NCBI GenBank assembly: GCA_016290775.1 | Contig: JAEEVF010000008.1 | Span: 1 to 64,000 of the forward strand | Source: Acetatifactor sp. | Lineage (GTDB): Bacteria; Bacillota; Clostridia; Lachnospirales; Lachnospiraceae | Direction: 5' to 3' | Length of the DNA: 64,000 nucleotides | Position numbers and translations under genes: made by a program | Part shown: positions 16,765 through 24,667 of the stretch, piece after piece | Position numbering within the stretch: position 1 is the stretch's first letter | How the letters are laid out: the number at the start of each line of letters is the position of its first letter | The notes under the pieces: model-generated | The model's input: only the letters and a program-made list of their open reading frames with translations | Database searches by the model: none | What the model was told of the DNA's origin: nothing

Positions 16765-16799
16765 CATAAAAAATGACAGCCCACTTTCCAGTGACTGTC
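16765..16799 (-). terminator. Attenuator terminator before the GST-like gene
   Basis: Minus-strand RNA GACAGUCACU-GGAA-AGUGGGCUGUC (hairpin within plus 16774-16799) followed by AUUUUUUA. It sits 50 nt upstream of the GST-like start and downstream of the Cys-rich leader ORF, so it can act as an attenuator. I could not find a strong alternative pairing by eye. Confidence 0.8.
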
Positions 16800-16838
16800 T
16801 ACGCAAATAAAACTGCATTCAGTTCGCCGAAAGCTTTG

Positions 16839-16922
16839 CTAACGCATGTGTATTTTCCACTCCATCATACAAAGACAACAACACATCATGGTCTCCTTCA
16901 TCATCTTGTTCATCTTCTTCAT
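16839..16922 (-). CDS. Cysteine/methionine-rich leader peptide (27 aa, CCCLC)
   Basis: A 27-codon ORF beginning MKKMNKMMKETMMCCCLCMM, with AAGGAG 9 nt before ATG. UGU UGU UGU CUU UGU puts four Cys codons in five positions; eight Met codons also occur. It lies between a promoter (16994-17022) and an intrinsic terminator (16765-16799), upstream of the GST-like/peptide importer operon. The layout matches classical amino acid attenuators. An alternative is a small metal- or thiol-binding peptide. Confidence 0.7.
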   Translation of the reverse strand: MKKMNKMMKETMMCCCLCMMEWKIHMR

Positions 16923-16987
16923 TGTCTTTGCTCCTTTCTCCATGCCTTCATGGCCTTTTAAGTCTTAGAAGAGATTGCTCTTCCGTT

Positions 16988-17005
16988 AGGGATATGTTAA
17001 TCCCT
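16988..17005 (-). promoter_or_regulatory. Palindrome over the -10 box (candidate LysR or other operator)
   Basis: Perfect inverted repeat AGGGAT-ATGTTA-ATCCCT on the plus strand, covering the -10 hexamer of the leader promoter. It lies 55 nt past the stop codon of the LysR gene. Position over -10 predicts repression or occlusion rather than LysR-type activation. Confidence 0.5.
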
Positions 17006-17022
17006 GACAACTGTTTTGTAAA
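16994..17022 (-). promoter_or_regulatory. Promoter of the GST-like/peptide importer operon
   Basis: TTTACA (plus 17017-17022) and TAACAT (plus 16994-16999), 17-nt spacer on the minus strand, about 70 nt upstream of the leader peptide. It gives the downstream operon its own start site after the LysR gene. Confidence 0.65.
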
Positions 17023-17059
17023 TTATCTAGGTTTGATCATTTGTGATAATCCGTGCTTA

Positions 17060-17971
17060 TCAGCCTTTGATCTCCTGATATTTCAGCAGCTCCTCGACAT
17101 AGGCTGCTCCGAATTTCGAAAGCGTTCCGCTTTTTCTGGTGATAAAACCGATCACCAAAGGATCTTCCTCCACCAGCTTTACGGATACCATGCCTTTCAG
17201 CACGGCGTCCTCCTCTGCAAGCATGCCGGAACCCACGGAATACCCTCCGAGTTGTGCGATCAGTTCCATGGTAGTTGCCCTGTCATCTGAGCGGATCATC
17301 TTTGCGAAATCATAATCTCCCATGGCTTCTTCGGTCAGATAAAAGGGATCGTCCTCCCCTTGATCGAACGAAACGCAAGGGTAATCCTGCAGTTCTGAAA
17401 GGGAAACCTCCTTATGATCGGCAAAAGGATGTCCCTTCCAAAAATAGGCATAGGTGTCACGCCTCATGAGCGGCACGAATTCGAGCTGATATTCCCGTAA
17501 CAGCTTTTTGATCACGGGCTCATTTGCTCCGGAATAGGACACGATCCCAACTTCACTCTTAAGGGACCGAACGTTTTCCAGCACTTCCATGGTCTTTGTC
17601 TCATGGAATGAAAAATCATATTTCTCCGGCGCGTATTTTGCCAGTACTGCTGAAAAAGCCTTGATGGCGAAATTATAATGCTGTGACGATACGGAAAAAC
17701 GCTCCTTTTCGCGCCCGAAGCTTAAGTAACGATCCTCAAGCACTTCATACTGGCCCACGGCCTTTTTTGCATAGATCACGAATTCACGGCCTTCATCCGT
17801 TAGGACGATTCCCTTATTGGAACGCTCGAAGATCAGGATCCCCAGTTCCTCTTCCAATTCACGAACACTGGAAGAAAGCGCAGGTTGGGAAACATATAAT
17901 TTCGTTGCTGCTTCGCGCATGGATGAGGATGATGCGATCGCTAGCACATACTTTAACTGATTGACGTTCAT
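17060..17971 (-). CDS. LysR-family transcriptional regulator
   Basis: 303 residues. N-terminal winged HTH (residues 1-60: 'MNVNQLKYVLAIASSSSMREAATKLYVSQPALSSSVRELEEELG' region) and a C-terminal periplasmic-binding-protein-like effector domain ('VGIVSYSGANEPVIKKLL', 'VSFDQGEDDPFYL'). It is the last gene of the sulfur operon that begins at 27091, 34 nt after the beta-lyase gene, and sits directly before the promoter of the GST-like/peptide importer operon. By position it likely controls one or both. LysR proteins of sulfur metabolism often sense O-acetylserine or N-acetylserine; the ligand here is unknown. Confidence 0.9.
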   Translation of the reverse strand: MNVNQLKYVLAIASSSSMREAATKLYVSQPALSSSVRELEEELGILIFERSNKGIVLTDEGREFVIYAKKAVGQYEVLEDRYLSFGREKERFSVSSQHYNFAIKAFSAVLAKYAPEKYDFSFHETKTMEVLENVRSLKSEVGIVSYSGANEPVIKKLLREYQLEFVPLMRRDTYAYFWKGHPFADHKEVSLSELQDYPCVSFDQGEDDPFYLTEEAMGDYDFAKMIRSDDRATTMELIAQLGGYSVGSGMLAEEDAVLKGMVSVKLVEEDPLVIGFITRKSGTLSKFGAAYVEELLKYQEIKG

Positions 17972-18005
17972 GACGTTCCCTCCCTGTCTTAGATCCTTGC
18001 TTTAC

Positions 18006-19214
18006 TTAAGCACTCTGTGTTTGGTTAAACTCCAATATTGCATTCTTTAATCGCTCCAGCGCTTCCGTCAGGGTCGCGCGGCTCGTTGCCAGGTTGATCC
18101 GCTGGAAACCTGAACCCTTTTTTCCAAAGATGGCTCCGTCGTCCAGCCAAAGCTTTGCCCTGTGGATGATCAGGTCAGACAGTGCCTGATCACAAAGCCC
18201 GAGGGAACGAAAACTCAGCCACACAAGATAGGTGCCCTGGGGTTCGATCACCTCCACCTCAGGAAGCTCCTTGGCAACATATTCCTTCAAGAATTTCAGG
18301 TTCTCCTGAATGTAGTTCCAGGCTGCATTAAACCATTCCTCGCCGTGAAGATAGGCCGCCTTACATGCAACCACGCCAAAGGTGTTGAGCTGACTGTAGC
18401 CTGCTGCCTTGATCTGCGCCCGAAGCCTTCTGCGGAGCCTCTGATCCGGCACAAGGATGTTAGCGATCTGAAGTCCTGCCAGATTGAAGGTCTTGCTGAC
18501 GGAGGTACAAGTGATGCAAAACTCCTTTGCCCTCTCGTGCGACAAAAGGAACGGTACGTGGCGATGGCCGTCATAAACAAAATCCTCATGGATCTCGTCA
18601 CTGACAACGATCACGCCATGCTTTAGGCAGATGTCTGCGATCCTTCCGAGTTCTTCCTTTGTCCACACTCTTCCCACGGGATTGTGGGGACTACAGAGCA
18701 TGAAGAGCTTGACCTGATACTGCACGATCTTCTGCTCAAAGTCCTCGAAATCCATTTTGTACTGACCGTCTTCGAAGATCAGATCATTGCTTATGACCTT
18801 TCTGCCGTTGTCATTCACTACTTCCATCAAGGGATAATAGACCGGCTGCTGGATCAGGACGTAATCGCCTTCTTGCGTATACGCCTTCACGGCCGCTGCC
18901 AGGGCAAAGACCACGCCTGGCGTCTTCAGTACCCATTTCGACTCGATTTCCAGGCCATGCCTATTTTTCATCCAGCCTGCAAGCGCCTCGAAATAGTCCT
19001 CTCGCGTCTCCGTATAGCCAAAGATTGCGTGCCTGGCGCGTTCCTCCAGAGCATCCGTGATAAAGCTGGAAGTCCGAAAATCCATGTCCGCCACCCAGAG
19101 TGGAAGCACGTCCGCCGGCATTCCGCGACGCAGTGCGAAATCATATTTCAGGCTGTCGGTATTTTTTCTTTCAACGATCTCATCAAAGTTAAGGTTCCGC
19201 TCTGTCTGTCCCAT
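18006..19214 (-). CDS. PLP-dependent C-S beta-lyase, MalY/PatB family
   Basis: 402 residues, fold-type I aminotransferase. 'LPLWVADMDFRTSSFITDAL' is the MalY/PatB N-terminal signature, and the PLP lysine is K241 in 'TSVSKTFNLAGLQ'. 'SPHNPVGRVWTKEEL' and 'SDEIHEDFVYDGH' are canonical. Members split cystathionine to homocysteine, pyruvate and ammonia, or release sulfide from cysteine and cysteine conjugates. In this operon, next to a cystathionine synthase/lyase, transsulfuration or degradation of imported S-conjugates are both possible. Start ATG follows GGAGGGTAGGCTC. 24 nt from the fusion gene upstream. Confidence 0.88.
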   Translation of the reverse strand: MGQTERNLNFDEIVERKNTDSLKYDFALRRGMPADVLPLWVADMDFRTSSFITDALEERARHAIFGYTETREDYFEALAGWMKNRHGLEIESKWVLKTPGVVFALAAAVKAYTQEGDYVLIQQPVYYPLMEVVNDNGRKVISNDLIFEDGQYKMDFEDFEQKIVQYQVKLFMLCSPHNPVGRVWTKEELGRIADICLKHGVIVVSDEIHEDFVYDGHRHVPFLLSHERAKEFCITCTSVSKTFNLAGLQIANILVPDQRLRRRLRAQIKAAGYSQLNTFGVVACKAAYLHGEEWFNAAWNYIQENLKFLKEYVAKELPEVEVIEPQGTYLVWLSFRSLGLCDQALSDLIIHRAKLWLDDGAIFGKKGSGFQRINLATSRATLTEALERLKNAILEFNQTQSA

Positions 19215-19238
19215 GAGCCTACCCTCCTTACAATACTC

Positions 19239-20939
19239 TTATTCTGCAAAAGATGCAAATGCCTGTGTCAGATCTGCGATCAGGTCCTTTTCATCCTCGA
19301 TGCCTGCGGAAAGGCGAAGCACTCGATCCGTAATGCCATTTGCAAGTCTCTCTGCCTCCGGTACGTCCGCATGCGTCTGTGTCAGCGGATAAGTCAGCAG
19401 CGTCTCCGTTCCTCCAAGGCTCTCCGCAAACGGGATCAGTTTCGTGCTCTTTAGAATGTGAAGTGCCAACTCTTTACTCTCTAGTTCGAAGGTCAGCATC
19501 GATCCAAACCCTCTTGCCTGACGCTTACAGATTTCATTCGCTTCCGTTCCGGGAAGTCCCGGATAGTAGACCTTCTTCACCCTCGGGTTCTCGCTCAGCC
19601 ACTTTGCGATGGCTTTCGCATTTGCCTGTGCTTTTTCCATGCGGATCGGCAAGGTCTTGATGCCACGCAGGATCAGCCAGCTGTCAAAGGGTGCCAGTCC
19701 CGATCCCACTGTCTTGATGAGGAACCTGAGCTTGTCAGAGATCTCCTTAGACCCCGTCACGATAAAGCCTGCCAGCGTATCATTGTGACCGCCCAAAAAC
19801 TTCGTTCCGCTGTGGATGACAATGTCAGCGCCAAGCGAGAGAGGATTTTGGAAATAAGGAGTCAAAAAGGTATTGTCCACGATAAGAAGGAGTCCATGCC
19901 TCTTTGCGATCTCTGCGACCTTTCGGATGTCCGTCACGTTCATCATGGGGTTCGTCGGCGTCTCAATAAAAATCGCCTTTGTGCGCTCTTGAATGAAGCT
20001 CTCAATGTTCTCCTTACTGCAATTCACGTGAGAGAACGTGATGCCGTTCTTTTCGCAAACATGATGGAACAGACGAATGCTCCCGCCGTAAAGATCTGCC
20101 TCCGTGATCAAGTGATCACCCGGTTTGAATAACTCCATCAGTGCCGTGATCGCCGCCATGCCCGTGGAAAATGCCAATGCATCGACTCCACCCTCAAGGG
20201 CTGCCACCACCTTTTCCACCTGTGCCCTCGTGGGGTTTTGCAGACGGCTGTAATCAAAGCCCGTGCTCTTTCCTACCTCAGGATGTGCAAAGGTTGCTGA
20301 CTGATAGATCGGAAAGCTGATGGCGCCGGTCCGATCGCCGTCAAATGCTTCCTTGTTGCCGTAGACGCATCTGGTGGCGAATCCAAACGCTTCTTTTTTC
20401 TCTGCCTGACGAGGGGTACTGCCCCAAGCCTGACCAAAGTCTTCCGGCTTTAAGTATTTCTCCACCAACACGCACACGAAATCTGGCTTAAACCCTGCGG
20501 GTCTTGGCTTGTGAGGCCTTTTGTGCACGTCATATTCATTCGGCGACACGTCGGGATTATACACATAACCGCACTTTTCATAAAAGCCCTGGGCCCTGTC
20601 CTGGCTGGAGATCACGACATGCGAGATCCCCTGCTCTGCGATCCATTTTTCCGCCTCAGCGATCATCACTCTGCCGTAGCCGCCCTTTTGTTTTTCGCGG
20701 ATGGTACAGACCCTTTCGATCTTTGCAACGCCTTCTCTTGGATAGGCAATGCGAAGGCCGCTGACGGGCTTGTGATCCTCCACGACCAAGATCCCATGAA
20801 ACTTATCGATCGGGTCGTCCCCGTTGAATTCCGTCTCCACGGGAATGTTCTGTCCAAAGCAGAATGCATCCGTCCGAATGTAATTATATGCATGCAATTG
20901 CCATGCCGGTGAGTCCTTTGTCACTCTGTAAACTTCCAT
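19239..20939 (-). CDS. Fusion: GNAT acetyltransferase domain + cystathionine gamma-synthase/lyase-type PLP domain
   Basis: 566 residues from ATG 20939, which has GAGGAAAAC upstream; the frame stays open to 21065 over a low-complexity stretch overlapping the permease gene and without a site, so I reject that extension. Residues 1-165 are a GNAT N-acetyltransferase with acyl-CoA loop 'REKQKGGYGRVMI' and 'GFYEKCGYVY'. Residues from about 183 are a complete Cys/Met-metabolism PLP enzyme ('FDYSRLQNPTRAQVEKVVAALEGG', 'VDNTFLTPYFQNPL', PLP lysine K380 in 'VIHSGTKFLGGHND'). A possible role is acetylation of serine or homoserine coupled to sulfur transfer, but the GNAT substrate is unproven. No frameshift or stop lies between the domains. 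Confidence 0.85.
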   Translation of the reverse strand: MEVYRVTKDSPAWQLHAYNYIRTDAFCFGQNIPVETEFNGDDPIDKFHGILVVEDHKPVSGLRIAYPREGVAKIERVCTIREKQKGGYGRVMIAEAEKWIAEQGISHVVISSQDRAQGFYEKCGYVYNPDVSPNEYDVHKRPHKPRPAGFKPDFVCVLVEKYLKPEDFGQAWGSTPRQAEKKEAFGFATRCVYGNKEAFDGDRTGAISFPIYQSATFAHPEVGKSTGFDYSRLQNPTRAQVEKVVAALEGGVDALAFSTGMAAITALMELFKPGDHLITEADLYGGSIRLFHHVCEKNGITFSHVNCSKENIESFIQERTKAIFIETPTNPMMNVTDIRKVAEIAKRHGLLLIVDNTFLTPYFQNPLSLGADIVIHSGTKFLGGHNDTLAGFIVTGSKEISDKLRFLIKTVGSGLAPFDSWLILRGIKTLPIRMEKAQANAKAIAKWLSENPRVKKVYYPGLPGTEANEICKRQARGFGSMLTFELESKELALHILKSTKLIPFAESLGGTETLLTYPLTQTHADVPEAERLANGITDRVLRLSAGIEDEKDLIADLTQAFASFAE

Positions 20940-20968
20940 TTTGTTTTCCTCGTTTTGTCCTTGATCTT

Positions 20969-21904
20969 TTATTCCCACTTGATCAGCGCCGTCCTTGCCT
21001 TGTTCACTGCCATGTCGATCACTGTCGTGAGTACGCCCACCGTCACGATCCCGGCAAGCACGCATCTATAGTCTGCAAATGCTTTATATTTGTCCGTAAA
21101 ATATCCAATTCCCAGATTGATTCCAAGCATTTCCGCACCGGCCAGGCACATGAAGGCGCCGCGAAGGCTCTTGGAGATGCTTCCGATGATCCCCGGAAGG
21201 CAATAGGGGAAAATGACCTTCCAGAGCATTCCCATGGTGCCAACGCCCATGGTCCTTGCCGCCTGCGTGATCTGCGGATCGATCTGACCCACGCGCTGCA
21301 CCATGCCCTGAAAGGTGGGCCAAAACACTGCGAAGAATATCACTGCGATGGCCGCCTGGCGGAAGGTCGTAAGGATCATGATCATGTACGCCGAGAACAT
21401 CAGCGGTGGGATCAGCGTGATGGCATTGGAGATGGGAAGAAGCACCTCGCGGATCCTCGGGATCCATCCAGCAAGGAGTCCCAGCAGCGTTCCAAACACG
21501 GCTGCCAAAAGGAATCCCCAAAACAGAAGGGTGATCGATCCCCAAACGTCCTTTGTGATCTCTGCGCTCTTTTCCACATAGACGTGGAACAGGCCCTCAG
21601 GGGAAGGGATCAGCAAGTCATTGTGAAGCCATCCCAGCTTGTAGGAAACCTCCCACAGAAGGAAAAACCCAAAGATCACGATCCCAAGATCGACCGTACT
21701 TTTCTTTTTTCCAAGAAAGAGCTTTAACGTGATCAGCACCCACGCGATGACCAGTACGACGTCATAGGCTGCGCTGTCATAATAGACCTTATGCTTTGTA
21801 AAATAGGGGAACACTTGGGTCAACACGATGTTGACGATCATCAGGAGCGTTGCGATGCCAAACTCCAGGTAGGTTCCCTTGTCCAGTTTGAAAAACTTTT
21901 TCAT
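20969..21904 (-). CDS. ABC transporter permease, SsuC/TauC (nitrate/sulfonate) family
   Basis: 311 residues. Two N-terminal helices are followed by the BPD_transp_1 core with four to five helices. The EAA loop 'QAARTMGVGTMGMLWKVIFPYCLPGI' is the SsuC/TauC/NrtB type. The C-terminal 'YKAFADYRCVLAGIVTVGVL' is also family-typical. It overlaps the ATPase gene stop by 4 nt and works with it and the binding protein at 24668. The operon has no oxygen-dependent sulfonate monooxygenase, as expected for an anaerobe, so the imported sulfur compound is unknown. Confidence 0.88.
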   Translation of the reverse strand: MKKFFKLDKGTYLEFGIATLLMIVNIVLTQVFPYFTKHKVYYDSAAYDVVLVIAWVLITLKLFLGKKKSTVDLGIVIFGFFLLWEVSYKLGWLHNDLLIPSPEGLFHVYVEKSAEITKDVWGSITLLFWGFLLAAVFGTLLGLLAGWIPRIREVLLPISNAITLIPPLMFSAYMIMILTTFRQAAIAVIFFAVFWPTFQGMVQRVGQIDPQITQAARTMGVGTMGMLWKVIFPYCLPGIIGSISKSLRGAFMCLAGAEMLGINLGIGYFTDKYKAFADYRCVLAGIVTVGVLTTVIDMAVNKARTALIKWE

Positions 21905-22734
21905 AGCGCCACCCCCGCATCGATCTGCTCGCCGACCCTGTCATAAAATGCCAGGATCAATTGTCTGTGAAGCTTTTCATATTCCTCCGTTCCGGAAAGC
22001 TCCTCGCGGATCCTCGGATGATCAAACTTCACTTTGTGAATGCTGCGGATCTTTCCCGGCTCCATTACTACGATGCGATCCGCCAAAAGAATTGCCTCGT
22101 CCACGTCATGGGTGATGAATACCACCGTTTTTTGATGCTCCGTGCAAAGCTTCGACACGAGCTCTTGCAGCTCTAAGCGAAGCCTCGGATCGATCGCGCC
22201 GAAGGGCTCATCCAAAAGCAGGATGTCGGATTCCAGGGCCAGTGCCCTCGCCACGGCCACGCGCTGCTTCATGCCGCCCGAAAGCTGGCTGGGATAACGA
22301 TCCTTTGCGCTGGAAAGGCCAACGCTTTCAACATATCTTTCCGCCAGCTCGCTCCGCTCTTTCCTGCCGAGCTTCCTGCCGCTCTGCTTGATGCCAAAGA
22401 GCACGTTTCCCTTGACGGTCAGCCACGGGAAGAGCGAATAATGCTGGAACACCACGGCCCGGTCCACGCCAGGTCCCTTGATCTTTTTACCGTCCACCAG
22501 GATCTCACCTGACTTTGGCTTGTTCAGGCCGCTGAGAAGGCTCAGCAACGTTGATTTTCCACAGCCGGAGGAACCAAGGATGCATATGAATTCGCCCTGC
22601 TTCACATTGAGATCGATCCCGCTCAGCGCTTCGAACTTGGACTTCTTGTCCACGTAATCGAAGGACACGTTCTTGATCTCTAGCTTATATTCACTTTGCT
22701 TGATCTCAGTTTCTCTGCCTTCCTGCCCTGCCAT
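21901..22734 (-). CDS. ABC transporter ATP-binding protein, SsuB/TauB family
   Basis: 277 residues from ATG 22734 with AGGAGG at ideal spacing; a longer frame to 22839 overlaps the cysteine synthase gene and has no site. Walker A 'GSSGCGKSTLLSLLSG', Q-loop 'VFQHYSLFPWLTV', signature 'LSGGMKQRVAVARAL', Walker B 'ILLLDEPFGAIDP', H-loop 'VFITHDVDEAI' are all present. Drives the SsuC-like permease encoded just downstream (overlap ATGA). Sits in the sulfur operon between a cysteine synthase and the permease. Confidence 0.9.
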   Translation of the reverse strand: MAGQEGRETEIKQSEYKLEIKNVSFDYVDKKSKFEALSGIDLNVKQGEFICILGSSGCGKSTLLSLLSGLNKPKSGEILVDGKKIKGPGVDRAVVFQHYSLFPWLTVKGNVLFGIKQSGRKLGRKERSELAERYVESVGLSSAKDRYPSQLSGGMKQRVAVARALALESDILLLDEPFGAIDPRLRLELQELVSKLCTEHQKTVVFITHDVDEAILLADRIVVMEPGKIRSIHKVKFDHPRIREELSGTEEYEKLHRQLILAFYDRVGEQIDAGVAL

Positions 22735-22744
22735 AATGTGCCTC

Positions 22745-23674
22745 CTAATCCTCATAAAGCTTCGTTGAGAGATATCTTTCGCCGCTGTCCGGCAATAATA
22801 CGACGATCCGTTTGCCTTTGTTTTTCGGATCCTTTGCAAGTTTTTCCGCAGCGTAGAGTGCCGCGCCTGAGGAGATGCCCGCCAGGACCGCCTCCTGTTT
22901 TGCCAATCGGTTTGCCGCTGAAAGTGCCTGCTCCGTCGTCACTGCAACGACCTCGTCAAATACTTCCGTGTCCAAGGTGTAAGGAATGAATCCTGCACCC
23001 AGGCCCTGCAGCTGGTGCGTTCCGGCCTTTCCTTCCGAGAGCACCGGTGAATCCTTGGGCTCCACGGCGATCACCTTGATCCCCGGATCCAATTCTTTCA
23101 AATACTTTCCTGCTCCTGAAAGCGTTCCGCCGGTTCCGACGCCTGCTACGAAGAAGTCCAGCCTGCCGTCCGTATCCTTCCAGATCTCCGGCCCCGTCGT
23201 TTCGTAGTGTGCCCTGGGATTCGCGCTGTTTGTGAACTGCCCTGCGATCCATGAATGGGGGATCTCCTTCGCGAGCTCTTTTGCCTTTGCGATCGCCGCC
23301 TTCATGCCGCCCGCGCCTTCTGTTAAGACCACTTCGGCGCCATATGCCTTAAGTACTCTTTGACGCTCAATGCTCATGGTGTCAGGCATCACAATGATCA
23401 AGCGATATCCCTTCGCCGCGGCCACGGCTGCAAGTCCGATCCCAGTGTTTCCGCTGGTGGGCTCAATGATCACGGAATCCTTTTTTAGGAGCCCTCTCCA
23501 CTCTGCATCTGCAATCATGGAAAGTGCCGCGCGATCCTTTACGCTCCCTGCGGGATTATAAAATTCCAGCTTTGCCAGGATTTCCGCCTGCAGGCCATTG
23601 GCCTTTACAAAACGGTTCAGACGAAGAAGCGGTGTCTTTCCGATCAGGTCTGTTAGTTTTTCTGCTACCTTCAT
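22745..23674 (-). CDS. Cysteine synthase family protein (second paralogue)
   Basis: 309 residues. PLP lysine K46 in '[10 protein letters not shown]', substrate loop '[20 protein letters not shown]', phosphate cradle '[15 protein letters not shown]', and 'GLGAGFIPYTL' make this a full O-acetylserine sulfhydrylase-type enzyme. Close to the cysK at 4614, but here it is embedded in an importer operon, so it may use a sulfur source delivered by the SsuABC-like transporter or an alternative acetylated substrate. It overlaps the preceding paralogue by 4 nt and ends 10 nt before the ATPase gene. CysM-type use of thiosulfate cannot be excluded. Confidence 0.88.
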   Translation of the reverse strand: MKVAEKLTDLIGKTPLLRLNRFVKANGLQAEILAKLEFYNPAGSVKDRAALSMIADAEWRGLLKKDSVIIEPTSGNTGIGLAAVAAAKGYRLIIVMPDTMSIERQRVLKAYGAEVVLTEGAGGMKAAIAKAKELAKEIPHSWIAGQFTNSANPRAHYETTGPEIWKDTDGRLDFFVAGVGTGGTLSGAGKYLKELDPGIKVIAVEPKDSPVLSEGKAGTHQLQGLGAGFIPYTLDTEVFDEVVAVTTEQALSAANRLAKQEAVLAGISSGAALYAAEKLAKDPKNKGKRIVVLLPDSGERYLSTKLYED

Positions 23675-24615
23675 CCTTCCGCCTCCTCATCATAAAGATC
23701 ACTCGATAAATACTTGTTGCCACCGTCGGGGAACAGGACCACGATCCGTTTCCCCTCGTTTTCAGGCCTCTTTGCGACGGTTACGGCCGCCCAGAGCGCC
23801 GCTCCTGCACTGATCCCGATGAGGAGCCCTTCCTTTTTGGGGCAAAGCCTTGCATATTTATATGCATCCTCATCCGTGCACAGCAGGATCTCATTGTAAA
23901 GCGTCAGATCCGTGATGGGGCAGATCGCTCCGCCGCCAATCCCCTGGATCTTGTGGGGTCCTGCTTCTCCTCCGTTAAGGACTGGGCATCCCGCAGGTTC
24001 CACGCCGTAGATCTCAACCTCCGGATTCTTTTCCCGAAGGAACCTTGCGATCCCTCCGGAAGTTCCGCTGGTCCCCACGGCAGCAACGAAAATGTCAACC
24101 TTGCCGTCCATGGCCTTCCAGATTTCGGGGCCCGTGGTCAGGTAATGTGTCTCCGGATGATGCGGGTTTTCACCCTGTCCGGGGCGGAAGGCTCCGGGAA
24201 CCGTTTCTGCCAGCTCCTTCGCTTTGTTTCCGCCGCCGCCAAATCCGTTTTTCTTGGGAGTGAGCTCCACCTTTGCGCCGTAAGCCTTAAGGATCTTGAT
24301 CTTTTCCCGACTCGCGCCCTCTGCCATGCAGATGATCGCTTGATATCCCTTCGCCGCGCTGACCATGGCCACGCCGATCCCGGTATTTCCGGAGCTTCCT
24401 TCCACCACCGTTCCGCCGGGCTTTAGTTTTCCTTCTTCCTCAGCGGCCTCGATCATATGGAGTGCGGCCCGATCTTTCACGCTCCCTCCGGGGTTTAAGT
24501 ACTCCACCTTCGCGTAGAGCTTTACCTTCAGCTTTTCTGCGCTTTCAATTTGTCTTAAATGCAGGAGGGGCGTGTTGCCGACCAGCTCCAAAACGCTATC
24601 ATAGATCCTGCCCAT
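23671..24615 (-). CDS. Divergent cysteine synthase-like PLP enzyme (third paralogue)
   Basis: 314 residues, fold-type II PLP enzyme with PLP lysine K47 in 'LNPGGSVKDR' and phosphate loop 'AVGTSGTSGGIARFL'. It differs from the other two at substrate-contact positions: 'EPTSGNTG' becomes 'EGSSGNTG', the segment before the lid carries a Gly-rich run ('KKNGFGGGGNKAKELA'), and 'GAGFVP' becomes 'GGGAICP'. These changes suggest a different substrate (for example cystathionine beta-synthase-like or a modified serine), but no precise assignment is possible. It is the third gene of the operon and overlaps the next paralogue by 4 nt. Confidence 0.8.
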   Translation of the reverse strand: MGRIYDSVLELVGNTPLLHLRQIESAEKLKVKLYAKVEYLNPGGSVKDRAALHMIEAAEEEGKLKPGGTVVEGSSGNTGIGVAMVSAAKGYQAIICMAEGASREKIKILKAYGAKVELTPKKNGFGGGGNKAKELAETVPGAFRPGQGENPHHPETHYLTTGPEIWKAMDGKVDIFVAAVGTSGTSGGIARFLREKNPEVEIYGVEPAGCPVLNGGEAGPHKIQGIGGGAICPITDLTLYNEILLCTDEDAYKYARLCPKKEGLLIGISAGAALWAAVTVAKRPENEGKRIVVLFPDGGNKYLSSDLYDEEAEG

Positions 24616-24667
24616 TGTGTCACCTCATCTCCCAACATTGTCTTGTTGCTTAAGTTACTTTGTCTTC

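Noticed and set aside
20940-21065. N-terminal 42-residue extension of the GNAT fusion protein
   Set aside because: Low-complexity Asp/Arg/Gly/Gln-rich translation overlapping the permease gene, no ribosome site; ATG 20939 has one.
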